DNA of 64,000 nucleotides, taken from positions 452,353-516,352 of the forward strand of contig NZ_JABMLE010000002.1 of the NCBI RefSeq assembly GCF_013205025.1, written 5' to 3'. A model generated the notes under the pieces. The model saw only the letters and a list, made by a program, of their open reading frames with translations, was not told where the DNA came from and did not search any database. Each line of letters opens with the position of its first letter. Within the stretch, counting starts at the first letter, position 1. The translations under genes were made by a program, and so were the position numbers. This document shows positions 9,362 to 18,323 of the stretch, in pieces. This stretch comes from Rathayibacter sp. VKM Ac-2857 (GTDB lineage: Bacteria > Actinomycetota > Actinomycetes > Actinomycetales > Microbacteriaceae).

Positions 9362-10627
9362 TCAGTCCTGCAGGGCCGGGACCGTCCGGGGGCGGACGAC
9401 GAGCCAGAGCGCCAGGATCGAGACGGCCGCTGTGGCCATCATCACGAGGGCCATCGGCACGGCCGACTCGACACCGAAGAGGCCCGAGAGCGGCGAGAGG
9501 ATGCCGGCGGTGCCGAAGTTCACGGCGCCGAGCAGCGACGCCGCGGTGCCCGCCTCTCGGCCGTGGTTGACCAGGCCGAGCACCTGCACGCAGGGGAAGC
9601 TGAAGCCGCAGGCCGCGATGAAGAACCAGAGCGGCACGAGGGTGCCCCAGATGCCGAAGCCGAGCACGTCGAACAGGGCGATCAGGCCGGCGGTGACGAA
9701 GAGCGCGACCGTGGTGATCGCGAGGATCCACTGCGGACCGACCCCGCGGCGGCTGAGGAACGAGGACGCCTGGACGCCCGACACCACGCCGAGCGAGTTG
9801 ATCGCGAAGAGCAGGCCGTACTGCTGCGCGTCCAGTCCGTAGAGCCCCTGGAAGAGGAACGACGAGCTGGAGAGGTAGGTGAACAGACCGCCGAAGGTCA
9901 TGCCGCCGATGATCGCGACGCCGACGAAGACGCGGTCGGAGAGCACCGCGCGGTAGCGCTGCACGAGCGAGCGGGAATCGCGGTCGGCGCGCGCCACCCG
10001 GGGGCGCGTCTCGACGATCAGCAGCGCGACCGCCAGCATCACCAGCAGGCCGTAGGCGGCCAGGAAGACGAAGATGCCGCGCCAGTCCATCACCAGCAGC
10101 AGCTGCGAGCCGATCACCGGGGCGAGCACGGGCGCGAGCCCGGAGACCAACGCGAGGCGCGACAGCATCTTGACCAGCGGACGCCCGCCGAACAGGTCGC
10201 GGACCATCGCCATCGCGACGACACCGCCCGCGGCGGCGCCGGCTCCCATCAGGAAGCGGAAGACGCCGAGCGACACGATCTCGGGCGCGAACGCCGCGCC
10301 CACGCAGGCCAGCACGTGCAGCGAGGTCGCGAGCAGGATCGGCAGCCGCCGGCCGACCACGTCGCTCCACGGGCCGACGACCAGCTGCCCGAGCGCGAAG
10401 CCGAGCGTGGTGCCGGTGAGGGTCAGCTGCACCGCCGCCTCCGACACGTTCAGCTCGCCCTGCAGCGCAGGGAAGGCGGGGAGGTAGAGGTCGATCGTGA
10501 ACGGGCCGAGCGCGGTGAGCGCGCCGAGGACGATCACGTAGACGAGGCGCTGACCGTTGGTCAGGGCGTCGCCGGCGTGCCGGTGCACGGGGATCGAGCC
10601 GGTGGGGGTCGGGGCGAGAGAGGTCAC
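9362..10627 (-). CDS. Bcr/CflA-type multidrug MFS transporter
   Basis: A 421-residue major facilitator of the DHA1 drug:H+ antiporter group, closest by eye to the Bcr/CflA branch. It has about 12 hydrophobic segments. The first carries FTIDLYLPAFPAL, a hallmark of Bcr/CflA, and the loop between helices 2 and 3 carries GPWSDVVGRR, the MFS motif A. Helix 4/5 contains the antiporter-type FLMGAGAAAGGVVAMAMVRDL. It probably exports small toxic compounds; substrate unknown. A TCGAAT-CA-ATTCGA palindrome about 100 bp upstream may be an operator. It runs in the same direction as, but is well separated from, the upstream ROK gene. Confidence 0.88.
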   Translation of the reverse strand: MTSLAPTPTGSIPVHRHAGDALTNGQRLVYVIVLGALTALGPFTIDLYLPAFPALQGELNVSEAAVQLTLTGTTLGFALGQLVVGPWSDVVGRRLPILLATSLHVLACVGAAFAPEIVSLGVFRFLMGAGAAAGGVVAMAMVRDLFGGRPLVKMLSRLALVSGLAPVLAPVIGSQLLLVMDWRGIFVFLAAYGLLVMLAVALLIVETRPRVARADRDSRSLVQRYRAVLSDRVFVGVAIIGGMTFGGLFTYLSSSSFLFQGLYGLDAQQYGLLFAINSLGVVSGVQASSFLSRRGVGPQWILAITTVALFVTAGLIALFDVLGFGIWGTLVPLWFFIAACGFSFPCVQVLGLVNHGREAGTAASLLGAVNFGTAGILSPLSGLFGVESAVPMALVMMATAAVSILALWLVVRPRTVPALQD

Positions 10628-10729
10628 GGAGCCTTCCTGCGGAGCGCAGAGCGGAGGAGGGAGAGGGGCGTGCGGAAGGGCACCGCCTCTACCGCCAAGC
10701 GGCGGGAGACGGGATTCATTCCCTGACTA

Positions 10730-10743
10730 TCGAATCAATTCGA
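10730..10743. promoter_or_regulatory. Candidate operator upstream of the MFS exporter
   Basis: TCGAATCAATTCGA is an inverted repeat (TCGAAT / ATTCGA, 2-bp centre) in an unusually AT-rich patch, 103 nt upstream of the MFS start. Its style fits MarR/TetR-type repressors, but no such regulator gene is adjacent. Confidence 0.35.
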
Positions 10744-10814
10744 CCGGGGGTCGCGCAAGAGTCTGAGCCGAGCCCGTGGACCGGAGTGCGCCTGCGGGAT
10801 GCTCGGAGCGGCGC

Positions 10815-12032
10815 TCAGGCCGCCGGCCGCGCGCCGCCGGCCGGGTGCAGCTCGGCGGTGAGCGGATCGGCGAGCAGGCGCTCGAAGGCCAGCTCGGCCG
10901 CACCGAGCATCAGCAGATCGGCGCCGAGCTCGGTGCGGGCGATGCGGACGGAGTCGAGCGCCACCCGGAACGGGCCGCCGCTGCCCAGACGCTCCTCGAG
11001 GAAGCCGGGCGCTACGCCGACGAGCGCGCCGAGGAAGCCGCCGAGCACCACCAGCTGCGGGTTGAAGATGTTGACCACGTTGCGCAGCGCCACGGCGAGG
11101 TGCCCGAGCTGCCGCTCCACCTCGGCGCGCACCGCGGGGTCGCCGGAGGCGGCGAGCGCCTCCTCGAGCCGCTCGCTCACGTCGGCGCTCTCGTCGAGTC
11201 CGAGCACCCGCAGCAGCTCGGCGCGGCCGACCTCGGTCTCGAGGCAGCCGACCGCGCCGCAGTGGCAGTCGACGCCGGCGCTGTTGACGAGAGTGTGGCC
11301 GATCTCGCCCGCGTAGCCGTCGATCCCGTGCAGCGGGGTGCCGCCGACGATCACGCCGGCGCCGACGCCGCTCGCACCGCCGTTGAGGTAGACGAGGTGC
11401 GAGACGTCGCGCCCGGCGCCGAGGACGCTCTCGGCGAGCGCGCCGAGGTTGGCGTCGTTGGCGGAGAGCACCGGCAGGCCGGTCGCCTCGGCGAGCATCC
11501 GGGAGAACGGCTCGTCGGTCCAGCCGAGGTGCGGGCCGACCCGGACCAGGCCGTCGGCGTCGCGGACGAGGCCGGGGACGGCGACGCCGATGCCGACCGT
11601 GCGGGCGTCGGCGGGCAGGTCGGCGAGGAGCTCGGCGATCGCGCCGGCCGCGAGTGCCGCCGCGGCCTCGGCGCTCGGCACGGCGGCGGTGCGGCGGATG
11701 CGGCGGCGCACCTCGGCGTCCAGGCCGACGACCGCGACGGTGACGGCGTCGATCTCCGGGTTCACCGCGATCGCGACGACGCGCGGATCGGCCTCGACGA
11801 TCGGGCTCGGCCGGCCCACCTGGTTGAGGGTCTCGGGCTGCAGCTCGCGCACGACGCCCAGCTCGACCAGCTCGCCGACGAGGGCGGCGATGGTCGAGCG
11901 GTTGAGTCCGGTGAGGCGGGTCAGCTGCGAGCGGGAGCGCGGGCCGACGCGGTGCACGAGCCGGAGGATCGCGGACAGATTGTGCCGGCGGACCCGGTCG
12001 AGGTTGTTGCCGCGCGTCGCGTTCTCGGCCAT
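10815..12032 (-). CDS. ROK-family transcriptional regulator, probably XylR-type
   Basis: A 405-residue NagC/XylR-type repressor. Residues about 1-75 form a winged helix (RSQLTRLTGLNRSTIAALVGELVELGVV), followed by a ROK sugar-kinase-like domain with the GVAVPG, NDANLGALAE and GIDGYAGEIGHT motifs and the zinc-binding cluster CHCGAVGCLETEVG. It is expected to respond to a sugar; its position beside an alpha-xylosidase and xylose genes, plus a XylR-like palindrome at the xylA promoter, suggests xylose. ATG at 12032 is preferred because AGAGGAG lies 8-9 nt upstream; an ATG at 12128 falls inside the 73-bp palindrome and is unlikely. Confidence 0.88.
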   Translation of the reverse strand: MAENATRGNNLDRVRRHNLSAILRLVHRVGPRSRSQLTRLTGLNRSTIAALVGELVELGVVRELQPETLNQVGRPSPIVEADPRVVAIAVNPEIDAVTVAVVGLDAEVRRRIRRTAAVPSAEAAAALAAGAIAELLADLPADARTVGIGVAVPGLVRDADGLVRVGPHLGWTDEPFSRMLAEATGLPVLSANDANLGALAESVLGAGRDVSHLVYLNGGASGVGAGVIVGGTPLHGIDGYAGEIGHTLVNSAGVDCHCGAVGCLETEVGRAELLRVLGLDESADVSERLEEALAASGDPAVRAEVERQLGHLAVALRNVVNIFNPQLVVLGGFLGALVGVAPGFLEERLGSGGPFRVALDSVRIARTELGADLLMLGAAELAFERLLADPLTAELHPAGGARPAA

Positions 12033-12090
12033 TCCGCGGTCTCCTCTGCTCTCCGGGGCCAGCCTATCCGCGGGTGCGGGCGCTTCCGGC

Positions 12091-12163
12091 CGCACAACAT
12101 CAGCTGAGAAGGGGGTCCCTCCCTCCACAGCGGAGGGACCCCTCTCTCAGCTGATGTTGTGCG
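12091..12163. repeat. 73-bp near-perfect palindrome between yicI and the ROK gene
   Basis: The outer arms are 19 bp, perfectly matched (CGCACAACATCAGCTGAGA and its complement at 12145-12163). After two mismatched positions an 11-bp inner stem follows (GGGGTCCCTCC at 12112-12122, complement at 12132-12142) around a 9-nt loop. It lies downstream of the yicI stop and upstream of the ROK start on the same strand, so it may end the yicI transcript, without a U-tract, or act in the ROK promoter. Confidence 0.85.
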
Positions 12164-12176
12164 CGGACCTCGCCGG

Positions 12177-14393
12177 TCAGGACCCCGCGCGGGTCCAGGT
12201 CCAGCTGCCGGCCGGCGCGTCGACGCCCACGTCGCCGCCCGAGCGGGTCACCGTGAACACGGTCTCCGCGCCGGAGTCGTGCGCCGGCACCCGGACGACC
12301 GTCTCGCCGTCCGCGCCGGGGAACACCCGCAGCTCGAGCCCTTCGACGTAGTCGTACTCGGCTGTGTCGCCGCGCGCACCGACCGGGATCACCGCGCCCT
12401 CGCGGACGTAGAGCGGCAGCGAGTCGAAGCCGTGCACCTCGCGGCGCCACTCCCCCGCCGAGTCGGTGCTCTCGCCCGTCCACCAGCTGGTCCAGCGCCC
12501 GCGCGGCAGGTAGAACTCGACCGAGCCGTCGGGGGTGAACACCGGCGCGACGAGCAGGTCGTGCCCGAGCATGTACTGCGTGTCGAGGTGCGCCGCGTTG
12601 CGGTCGTCCTCGAACTCCAGCGTCATCGGCCGCATCACCGGGGTGCCGGTGCGGGCCGCCTCCGCCCCCGCGCCGTACAGGTAAGGCATCAGCGAGAGCT
12701 TCAGGCGGGTGAAGAGCCGGGTGACGTCGACCGCCTCCTCGTCGAACGCCCACGGCACCCGCACCGATGACGAGCCGTGCAGCCGCGAATGCGAGGAGAG
12801 CAGGCCGAAGGCGAGCCAGCGCTTGAAGACCCCCGGGTCCGGCGTGCCCTCGAAGCCGCCGATGTCGTGCGCCCAGAAGCCGAAGCCGCCGAGCGCGAGC
12901 GAGAGCCCGCCGCGCAGGGTCTCGGCCATCGAGACGTAGGAGGACGTGTTGTCGCCGCCCCAGTGCACCGGCAGCGCCTGGCCGCCTACGGTGGCGCTGC
13001 GGGCGAAGAGCGCCGCGCGGCCCGCGCCGAGCTCCTCCTCCAGCACCTCGAACACCGCGCGGTTGTAGAGCTGGGTGTACCAGTTGTGCATGCCCTCGGG
13101 GTCGGAGCCGTCGGACCAGGCGACGCCCTCGGACGGGATGCGCTCGCCGAAGTCGGTCTTGAAGGAGTCGACGCCCTGGCGGACGAGGACCCGCAGCTTG
13201 TCCTGGAACCAGCGGGTCGCCTCCGGGTTCGTGAAGTCGATCAGCGCCATGCCGGCCACCCACAGGTCCCACTGCCAGACATCGCCCGCGGTGGTGCGCA
13301 GCAGGTAGCCCTTCTCGCGGCCCTCCTCGAACAGTGCGGAGGCCTGCGCGATGTAGGGGTTGATCCAGACGCAGGTGTGCAGGCCCCGCTCGTGCAGGCG
13401 GGCGAGGATCCCCTCCGGGTCGGGGAAGGTGCGCGGGTCCCACTCGAGGTCGGTCCACTGGAACTCGCGCATCCAGAAGCAGTCGAAGTGGAAGGCCGAC
13501 AGCGGCAGCTCGCGCTCGGCGAAGCCGTCGATGAAGGAGTTGACCGTCTCCTCGTCGTAGCTGGTGGTGAAGCTCGTGGTGAGCCAGAGTCCGTAGCTCC
13601 AGGCCGGGACGATGGCGGGGCGGCCGGCCAGCCCGGTGTAGCGGCGCAGCACGTCCTTCTTGGTCGGGCCCTGGATCACCAGGTACTCCAGCGCCTCGCC
13701 GCCGACGGAGAACTGCACGCGCTCGACGGTCTCGGAGCCGATCTCGAACGAGACCAGGCCGGGGTCGTTGACGAGGACACCGTAGCCGCGGCTGGAGAGG
13801 TAGAAGGGGACGTTCTTGTAGGCCTGCTCGGAGGAGGTGCCGCCGTCGGCGTTCCAGACGTCGACGGTCTGGCCGTTCTTCACGAACGGGCCGAAGCGCT
13901 CGCCGAGGCCGTAGACGAGCTCGCCGACGCCGAGGTCGAGCTGCTCGTGCAGGTACGCCTCGCCGTCGGGGCCGGTGAGGTAGCCCTCGGCCTTGTGGCC
14001 GGAGCCGGTGAGGCGGGTGTTCGTCGCGGTGTCCCAGAACTCGAGCGACCAGGGCGCTCCCTGCGCGACGCGGACCTCGAGGTCGCCGGTGCGCAGCACG
14101 CCGCCCGTTTCCGTGAGGCTCGCCTCGCCGACCGCGTCGTCGACCAGGTCGAAGCCGCGGCGGGTCGCGGTGCCGCGCCAGTGCTCGATCCGGACCTTCG
14201 CGACGCCCTCGGCGGGCGAGGACACGGTGACGGTCAGCGTCGGCCGGTTCAGCACGTCGCCGCGACCCTGGATCACCTTGGTCGGCGCGATCACCTCGAG
14301 CGAGGCGCCATGGGAGCGGATGTCGTACGCCTCCTGAGCGAAGAGGGGCGTGAATCCGGCCCTCGTCTGCCAGAACCCGTCGGTGAACTTCAT
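12177..14393 (-). CDS. yicI: Alpha-xylosidase YicI (GH31)
   Basis: A 738-residue family 31 glycoside hydrolase that releases alpha-linked xylose from xyloglucan-type oligosaccharides, probably in the cytoplasm since no signal peptide is seen. The catalytic nucleophile is Asp414 in KTDFGERIP and the acid/base Asp481 in VHWGGDN; both align closely with E. coli YicI (Asp416, Asp482), as does MRPMTLEFEDDRNAAHLDTQYMLG in pieces. The start ATG at 14393 is supported by AAAGG about 10 nt upstream and by the family N-terminus MKFTDGFW. A perfect LacI-type palindrome lies 44 bp upstream, so it can be repressed independently of the transporter genes ahead of it. The product would feed xylA and xylB. Confidence 0.93.
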   Translation of the reverse strand: MKFTDGFWQTRAGFTPLFAQEAYDIRSHGASLEVIAPTKVIQGRGDVLNRPTLTVTVSSPAEGVAKVRIEHWRGTATRRGFDLVDDAVGEASLTETGGVLRTGDLEVRVAQGAPWSLEFWDTATNTRLTGSGHKAEGYLTGPDGEAYLHEQLDLGVGELVYGLGERFGPFVKNGQTVDVWNADGGTSSEQAYKNVPFYLSSRGYGVLVNDPGLVSFEIGSETVERVQFSVGGEALEYLVIQGPTKKDVLRRYTGLAGRPAIVPAWSYGLWLTTSFTTSYDEETVNSFIDGFAERELPLSAFHFDCFWMREFQWTDLEWDPRTFPDPEGILARLHERGLHTCVWINPYIAQASALFEEGREKGYLLRTTAGDVWQWDLWVAGMALIDFTNPEATRWFQDKLRVLVRQGVDSFKTDFGERIPSEGVAWSDGSDPEGMHNWYTQLYNRAVFEVLEEELGAGRAALFARSATVGGQALPVHWGGDNTSSYVSMAETLRGGLSLALGGFGFWAHDIGGFEGTPDPGVFKRWLAFGLLSSHSRLHGSSSVRVPWAFDEEAVDVTRLFTRLKLSLMPYLYGAGAEAARTGTPVMRPMTLEFEDDRNAAHLDTQYMLGHDLLVAPVFTPDGSVEFYLPRGRWTSWWTGESTDSAGEWRREVHGFDSLPLYVREGAVIPVGARGDTAEYDYVEGLELRVFPGADGETVVRVPAHDSGAETVFTVTRSGGDVGVDAPAGSWTWTRAGS

Positions 14394-14436
14394 GGGGTGG
14401 TGCCTTTCTGATGGGGAGGCCGATGCCGGGGCGGGG

Positions 14437-14450
14437 TCGAAGCGCTTCGA
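14437..14450. promoter_or_regulatory. LacI-type operator upstream of yicI
   Basis: TCGAAGCGCTTCGA is a perfect 14-bp palindrome with the central CG typical of LacI-family sites. Near-identical sites lie upstream of the binding-protein gene (18267-18280) and the lacI gene (19418-19431, 19462-19475). Confidence 0.7.
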
Positions 14451-14482
14451 TTCCTGCTCGGGCGCGCCGCGGTGAGAAGGGG

Positions 14483-15403
14483 CTACTTGACCGCGCCGGC
14501 GGTGATGCCGCGGGTCAGGGTGCGCTGGAAGATCAGGAAGAAGATCAGCGTCGGCAGCAGGCCCAGCAGGGCGCTCGCGCTGGTCGTCGTGACGTCCATG
14601 ATCTTGTCGCCCTGGAGGCTGGAGATGGCGATCGGGACGGTCTGCGTCGCGTCGCTCACCAGGAAGACCAGCGGGATGAGGAACTCGTTCCAGGTCCAGA
14701 TGAAGAAGAAGATCATCAGCACCGAGAGCGTCGGCCGCGAGATCGGCACGATCACCCGGGTGAGCACCTGCCACTTCGAGGCGCCGTCGAGCGCGGCGGC
14801 CTCGAGGATCTCCTTCGGGAAGGTGCCGTAGACGCTCGAGAGCAGATAGGTGCCGAACGCCGACTGGATCACGGTGAAGATGATGATCACCGAGAGCTGG
14901 CTGTCGTAGATCCCGACCGCCTTGAACATGTAGTACAGCGGGTAGAGCAGGGCCTCCTGCGGCAGCATGTTCGCCAGCAGGAACAGGATGATGATCCAGC
15001 TGCGGCCCTTCACCCGGCCGATGCCGATGGCATAGGCGTTGAGCACCGAGAGGGCGACCGCGAGGATCGCGACCGAGCCCGAGATCAGGATCGAGTTGCC
15101 GAGCTTCTCCGGGAAGTTCACCCGCTCCCAGAAGGTCGAGAGGCCGTCGAAGGAGAGGCCGGTCGGGAAGGCGAGCGGACCGCCCATGGATTACTCGGCC
15201 GGGGTCTTGAACGAGTTGAGCAGGATCAGCAGCACCGGGCTGATGATGACGAGTCCGATCACGACGGCCACGATCAGGATCGCCCAGTCGCCGAGGGTGC
15301 GCTTGGTCGCGCCCTTCGAGGCCTTGGGCGCCTTCTTCGGAGTGGTCAGATCGGTGTCGTCCGTGCCGGCCTGGGTGAACGGCAGGGCTTCGATGGCCGA
15401 CAT
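14483..15403 (-). pseudogene. Sugar ABC permease (MalG type) interrupted by an in-frame TAA
   Basis: Second membrane component of the xyloside importer, a MalG-like binding-protein-dependent permease. Reading from the ATG at 15403, 70 codons encode the N-terminal tail and first membrane helix, ending NSFKTPAE; then TAA (15191-15193), TCC and ATG (15187) follow in the same frame, and 234 more codons supply the rest of the permease, including the EAA loop EAAALDGASKWQVLTRVIVP. Read through, the protein would be about 306 residues, a normal length. In relatives this position is usually Tyr after PAE, so a TAC/TAT to TAA change is likely. Either the gene is inactivated, or ribosomes reinitiate at the ATG 3 nt later and make a split permease; a sequencing error is also possible. 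The 5' end overlaps the MalF-type gene by one base. Confidence 0.8.
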
Positions 15404-16368
15404 CAGCGGGCTCCTTCGCTGCGCTCGACGCGCTCCTGGGCGCGGATGAAGAGGACGGCCAGGATCACGATGACGATGGTCAGCGCGGTCGCGATGGTGG
15501 CGCCGTAGCCCACCTGCTGCTTCTGGAAGAACTCGGTGTAGGAGTAGTAGCTCGGCACGATGGTGGAGTCGCCGGGACCGCCGCGGGTCAGCGCGTAGAT
15601 CGGGCCGAAGACCTTCAGGGCGGCGATGGTGCAGGTGAGGGTGACGACGAAGACCTCGGGGCGGATGATCGAGATGGTGATCCAGCGGAAGCGCTGGAAC
15701 CAGTTCGCGCCGTCGAGCTCGGCGGCCTCGTAGAGCTCGGGGTCCACGCGCTGCAGCGCCGCCATGAAGATGACGACCGGGTAGCCGAGCTGCACCCAGA
15801 TCATCACGACCATGATCGAGAGCATCGCGGTGTCGGGCTTGCCGAGCCAGTCGTGCGCGAGCGAGCCGAGGCCGACCGCCTCGAGGATCGAGTTGAGCGC
15901 GCCGTTGTCCGGGCGGAGGATCCAGCCGATCACGATCGCGGCGATGACCGTCGGCAGGATCTGCGGGAGGTAGTAGGTCGCGCGGAGGAAGGAGGCGATC
16001 CGGCCGCCGAACTTCTTGCCGACGAGATCGAAGAGGATCGCGGCGAGGAGGAGTCCGAGGATCGTCGGGACGATCACCATCGCGATGATCATGTAGACGG
16101 AGTTGAGGAACGACGTCCAGAACTGGTCGTCGCCCATCAGCTCGATCCAGTTGTCGAGGCCGATGAAGATCGGCGGCTTGATGCCGCGCCAGGACGTGAA
16201 GCTGATGTAGATGTTCCAGATCAGCGGGATCAGCACGATGAACACGAAGAGCACGAAGCCCGGGATCAGGTAGAGCCAGTATCCGCCGGAGCGCTTCTCG
16301 CGGGGCGGCTTCTCCGCCGTGGGAGGCGGCGGCGCGCTCTCCGCGCGACGCGGAACGGTCGTCGTCAT
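15403..16368 (-). CDS. Sugar ABC permease (MalF type)
   Basis: A 321-residue inner-membrane permease of a carbohydrate uptake (CUT1) transporter. After a Pro-rich cytoplasmic tail come six hydrophobic segments; the EAA loop is visible as ELYEAAELDGANWFQRFRWITI, which contacts the ATPase. AAGGAG 6 nt before the ATG supports the start. It overlaps the downstream MalG-type gene by one base (TGATG), indicating coupled translation. No ATPase gene is present in the cluster; actinobacterial CUT1 systems often use a shared MsmK/UgpC-type ATPase encoded elsewhere. The substrate is inferred from the neighbours as xylose-containing oligosaccharides. Confidence 0.9.
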   Translation of the reverse strand: MTTTVPRRAESAPPPPTAEKPPREKRSGGYWLYLIPGFVLFVFIVLIPLIWNIYISFTSWRGIKPPIFIGLDNWIELMGDDQFWTSFLNSVYMIIAMVIVPTILGLLLAAILFDLVGKKFGGRIASFLRATYYLPQILPTVIAAIVIGWILRPDNGALNSILEAVGLGSLAHDWLGKPDTAMLSIMVVMIWVQLGYPVVIFMAALQRVDPELYEAAELDGANWFQRFRWITISIIRPEVFVVTLTCTIAALKVFGPIYALTRGGPGDSTIVPSYYSYTEFFQKQQVGYGATIATALTIVIVILAVLFIRAQERVERSEGAR

Positions 16369-16410
16369 GGGTACTCCTTGAACGTGTGGGCTATGGGGGG
16401 CGGGAGGGCT

Positions 16411-16775
16411 TGCTGGTCGAGTAGCCCCGCAGGGGCGTATCGAGACCGCTGTCGCCAGGACTGCGGGCGGAAGGTGGATCTCGATACGCCCGCTGCGCGG
16501 GCTACTCGATCAGCAAGGAAAGAAGGCGGAAGAGCTGGGGAAGGTGGATCTCGATACGCCCGCTGCGCGGGCTACTCGATCAGCAAGGGAAGAAGGCGGG
16601 CCCTCTTCTTGCTGGTCGAGTAGCCCCGCAGGGGCGTATCGAGACCGCTGTCGCCAGGACTGCGGGCGGAAGGTGGATCTCGATACGCCCGCTGCGCGGG
16701 CTACTCGATCAGCATGAAGAGGAGGCGGGCCATTTCTTGCTGGTCGAGTAGCCCCGCAGGGGCGTATCGAGACCC
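16411..16775. repeat. Composite inverted-repeat cluster
   Basis: Fills the 420-bp gap between binding-protein and permease genes of the importer. It contains three type 1 modules (GCTGGTCGAGTAGCCCCG ... TATCGAGACC) and three inverted type 2 modules (GGATCTCGATA ... ACTCGATCAGCA), with a near-identical composite repeated about 200 bp apart. The hairpins may lower transcription or stabilise the binding-protein mRNA, allowing more binding protein than permease. Confidence 0.85.
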
Positions 16776-16788
16776 GCCCCGTCAGTGG

Positions 16789-18165
16789 TTACTTGATGTC
16801 GGCGACGCCGTCGTCGTACTTGCCCTGCAGCTCGGTGAGCATGCCGCTGGGGTCCGTCGAGCCGTTGATGAGCTCCTGCGAGGCGGCGACGAGGTCGTCG
16901 TAGAAGGTGGCGGTGGGCCAGTCGGGGTAGAAGGAGAGCTGGTCCTGGTCGACGACCGTCTTCCACTGCGACAGCAGCACCTTGCTCTTCTCGTCCGTGA
17001 TCGCGGTCTCGTCGACGACCAGCGGGATGCCGCCGTTGTTGCCGATGAGGTTCTGGATCTCGGGGCGCATCGTGATGTCGATCCACTTGAAGGCGAGGTC
17101 CTTGTTCTTCGCCGTCTCGGGGATGACCCAGTGGTTGCCCGCGGAGCCCATCGTGAACTCGGCGCCCGGGAAGAGGAAGGTGTCCCACTCGAAGCCGGTG
17201 ATCTCGGTCTTGAAGCGGCCGAACCACCACGAGCCCGAGAAGAAGATCGGGTACTCGCCGGAGATGAAGGCTGTGCCCGCGTCCTCGGCCTTGAGCCCGG
17301 AGGCGTCGGCGGAGAAGTAGCCCTTGTCGACGTAGGTCTTCAGCTGGTCGGCCGCGTAGCTCCAGGCCGCGTCCTCGAAGTCGACCTCGCCGGTGTAGGT
17401 CTGGTAGTCGGTGATCCACTGGCGGTCGGCCTTCAGCAGCGCGAGCTGGTAGAAGAGCTGCTGCAGCGGGTACTCCGCGCCGGCCTCGGCGAGCGGGGTG
17501 ATCCCCTTGGCGACGAAGGCGTCGAGCACGGCGGTGAACTCCTCGTAGGTCGTCGGGACCTCGATGCCGTTCGCCGCGAAGACGTCCTTGTTGTAGTAGA
17601 CGAAGGTGAACTCGCCGTAGTTGGGGATGCCGTACCAGGAGCCGGAGCCCATGATGCCCTTGTCGTCGTACTTGGCCGTGGTCTGCAGAGCGCCGGGGAT
17701 CAGCTTGTCCCAGCCGTAGAACTCGACGGCCTCGTCGAGGTTCGTGAGCAGGCCCTGGCTGGAGAGCAGACCGCTGGTCGCGTTGCCCTTGTTGTACTCG
17801 ACGACGTCGGGCGCGGAGTTGGAGTTGAAGATCTGGCTGGCACCGGTGCGCAGCTGCTCGAAGGCCTTGAACTCGTAGGCGATCTCGGCGCCGGTCTCCT
17901 TGGTGAAGATGTCGCGGGCGGCGAGCCAGGCGATGCCGCGGTCGCTGTCGGGGGTCTCGAAGTCCCACATGGTGAGGGTGCGGCCGGCACCGTCGACATC
18001 GGTGGCGAGGGCGTCGGAGCCGGCGTCGGAGCCGCCTCCGGAGCAGGCGGCCAGCGCGAACATCGCGCCGATGCCGACACCGCCGGCGATCAGGCCGCGG
18101 CGGCTCAGGGAGCCGACGGTGGCGGCGGAAGGGCGGTGGAAGGCGGTGCGGGGACGAAGCGACAT
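16789..18165 (-). CDS. Sugar ABC transporter substrate-binding lipoprotein
   Basis: A 458-residue extracellular solute-binding protein (family 1) that captures the sugar for the two permeases downstream. The N-terminus has a twin-arginine-like motif (SRRGLIAGG, residues 21-29) followed by a lipobox ending at Cys41 (FALAAC), so it is likely a Tat-exported lipoprotein. The mature part begins GGGSDAGSD and shows typical binding-protein stretches such as WDFETPDSDRGIAW and GSWWFGRF. GAAGGAG about 9 nt upstream supports the start. A LacI-type palindrome lies about 100 bp upstream, consistent with control by the neighbouring LacI protein. Confidence 0.92.
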   Translation of the reverse strand: MSLRPRTAFHRPSAATVGSLSRRGLIAGGVGIGAMFALAACSGGGSDAGSDALATDVDGAGRTLTMWDFETPDSDRGIAWLAARDIFTKETGAEIAYEFKAFEQLRTGASQIFNSNSAPDVVEYNKGNATSGLLSSQGLLTNLDEAVEFYGWDKLIPGALQTTAKYDDKGIMGSGSWYGIPNYGEFTFVYYNKDVFAANGIEVPTTYEEFTAVLDAFVAKGITPLAEAGAEYPLQQLFYQLALLKADRQWITDYQTYTGEVDFEDAAWSYAADQLKTYVDKGYFSADASGLKAEDAGTAFISGEYPIFFSGSWWFGRFKTEITGFEWDTFLFPGAEFTMGSAGNHWVIPETAKNKDLAFKWIDITMRPEIQNLIGNNGGIPLVVDETAITDEKSKVLLSQWKTVVDQDQLSFYPDWPTATFYDDLVAASQELINGSTDPSGMLTELQGKYDDGVADIK

Positions 18166-18266
18166 AGCGGGAGTTCTCCTTCAAACGGTGCCGCGGGGCT
18201 GTGGACGTGGGCTGTGTGTGGTGAGTCGTGCGAGTCGAAGAGCGCTCTCTGGGCGCGTGCCGGGTA

Positions 18267-18280
18267 TCGAAGCGTTTCGA
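18267..18280. promoter_or_regulatory. LacI-type operator upstream of the binding-protein gene
   Basis: TCGAAGCGTTTCGA, one mismatch from the perfect palindrome near yicI, lies between the stop codon of lacI and the start of the binding-protein gene, about 100 bp before the latter. Confidence 0.68.
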
Positions 18281-18323
18281 CGATCGGCGCGGAGAGGGCG
18301 GAGGCGAAGAGGTCGGGAAGGGT

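Noticed and set aside
10815-12128. Longer ROK protein starting at 12128
   Set aside because: The start would lie inside the 73-bp palindrome; ATG 12032 has a good ribosome site and the family N-terminus.
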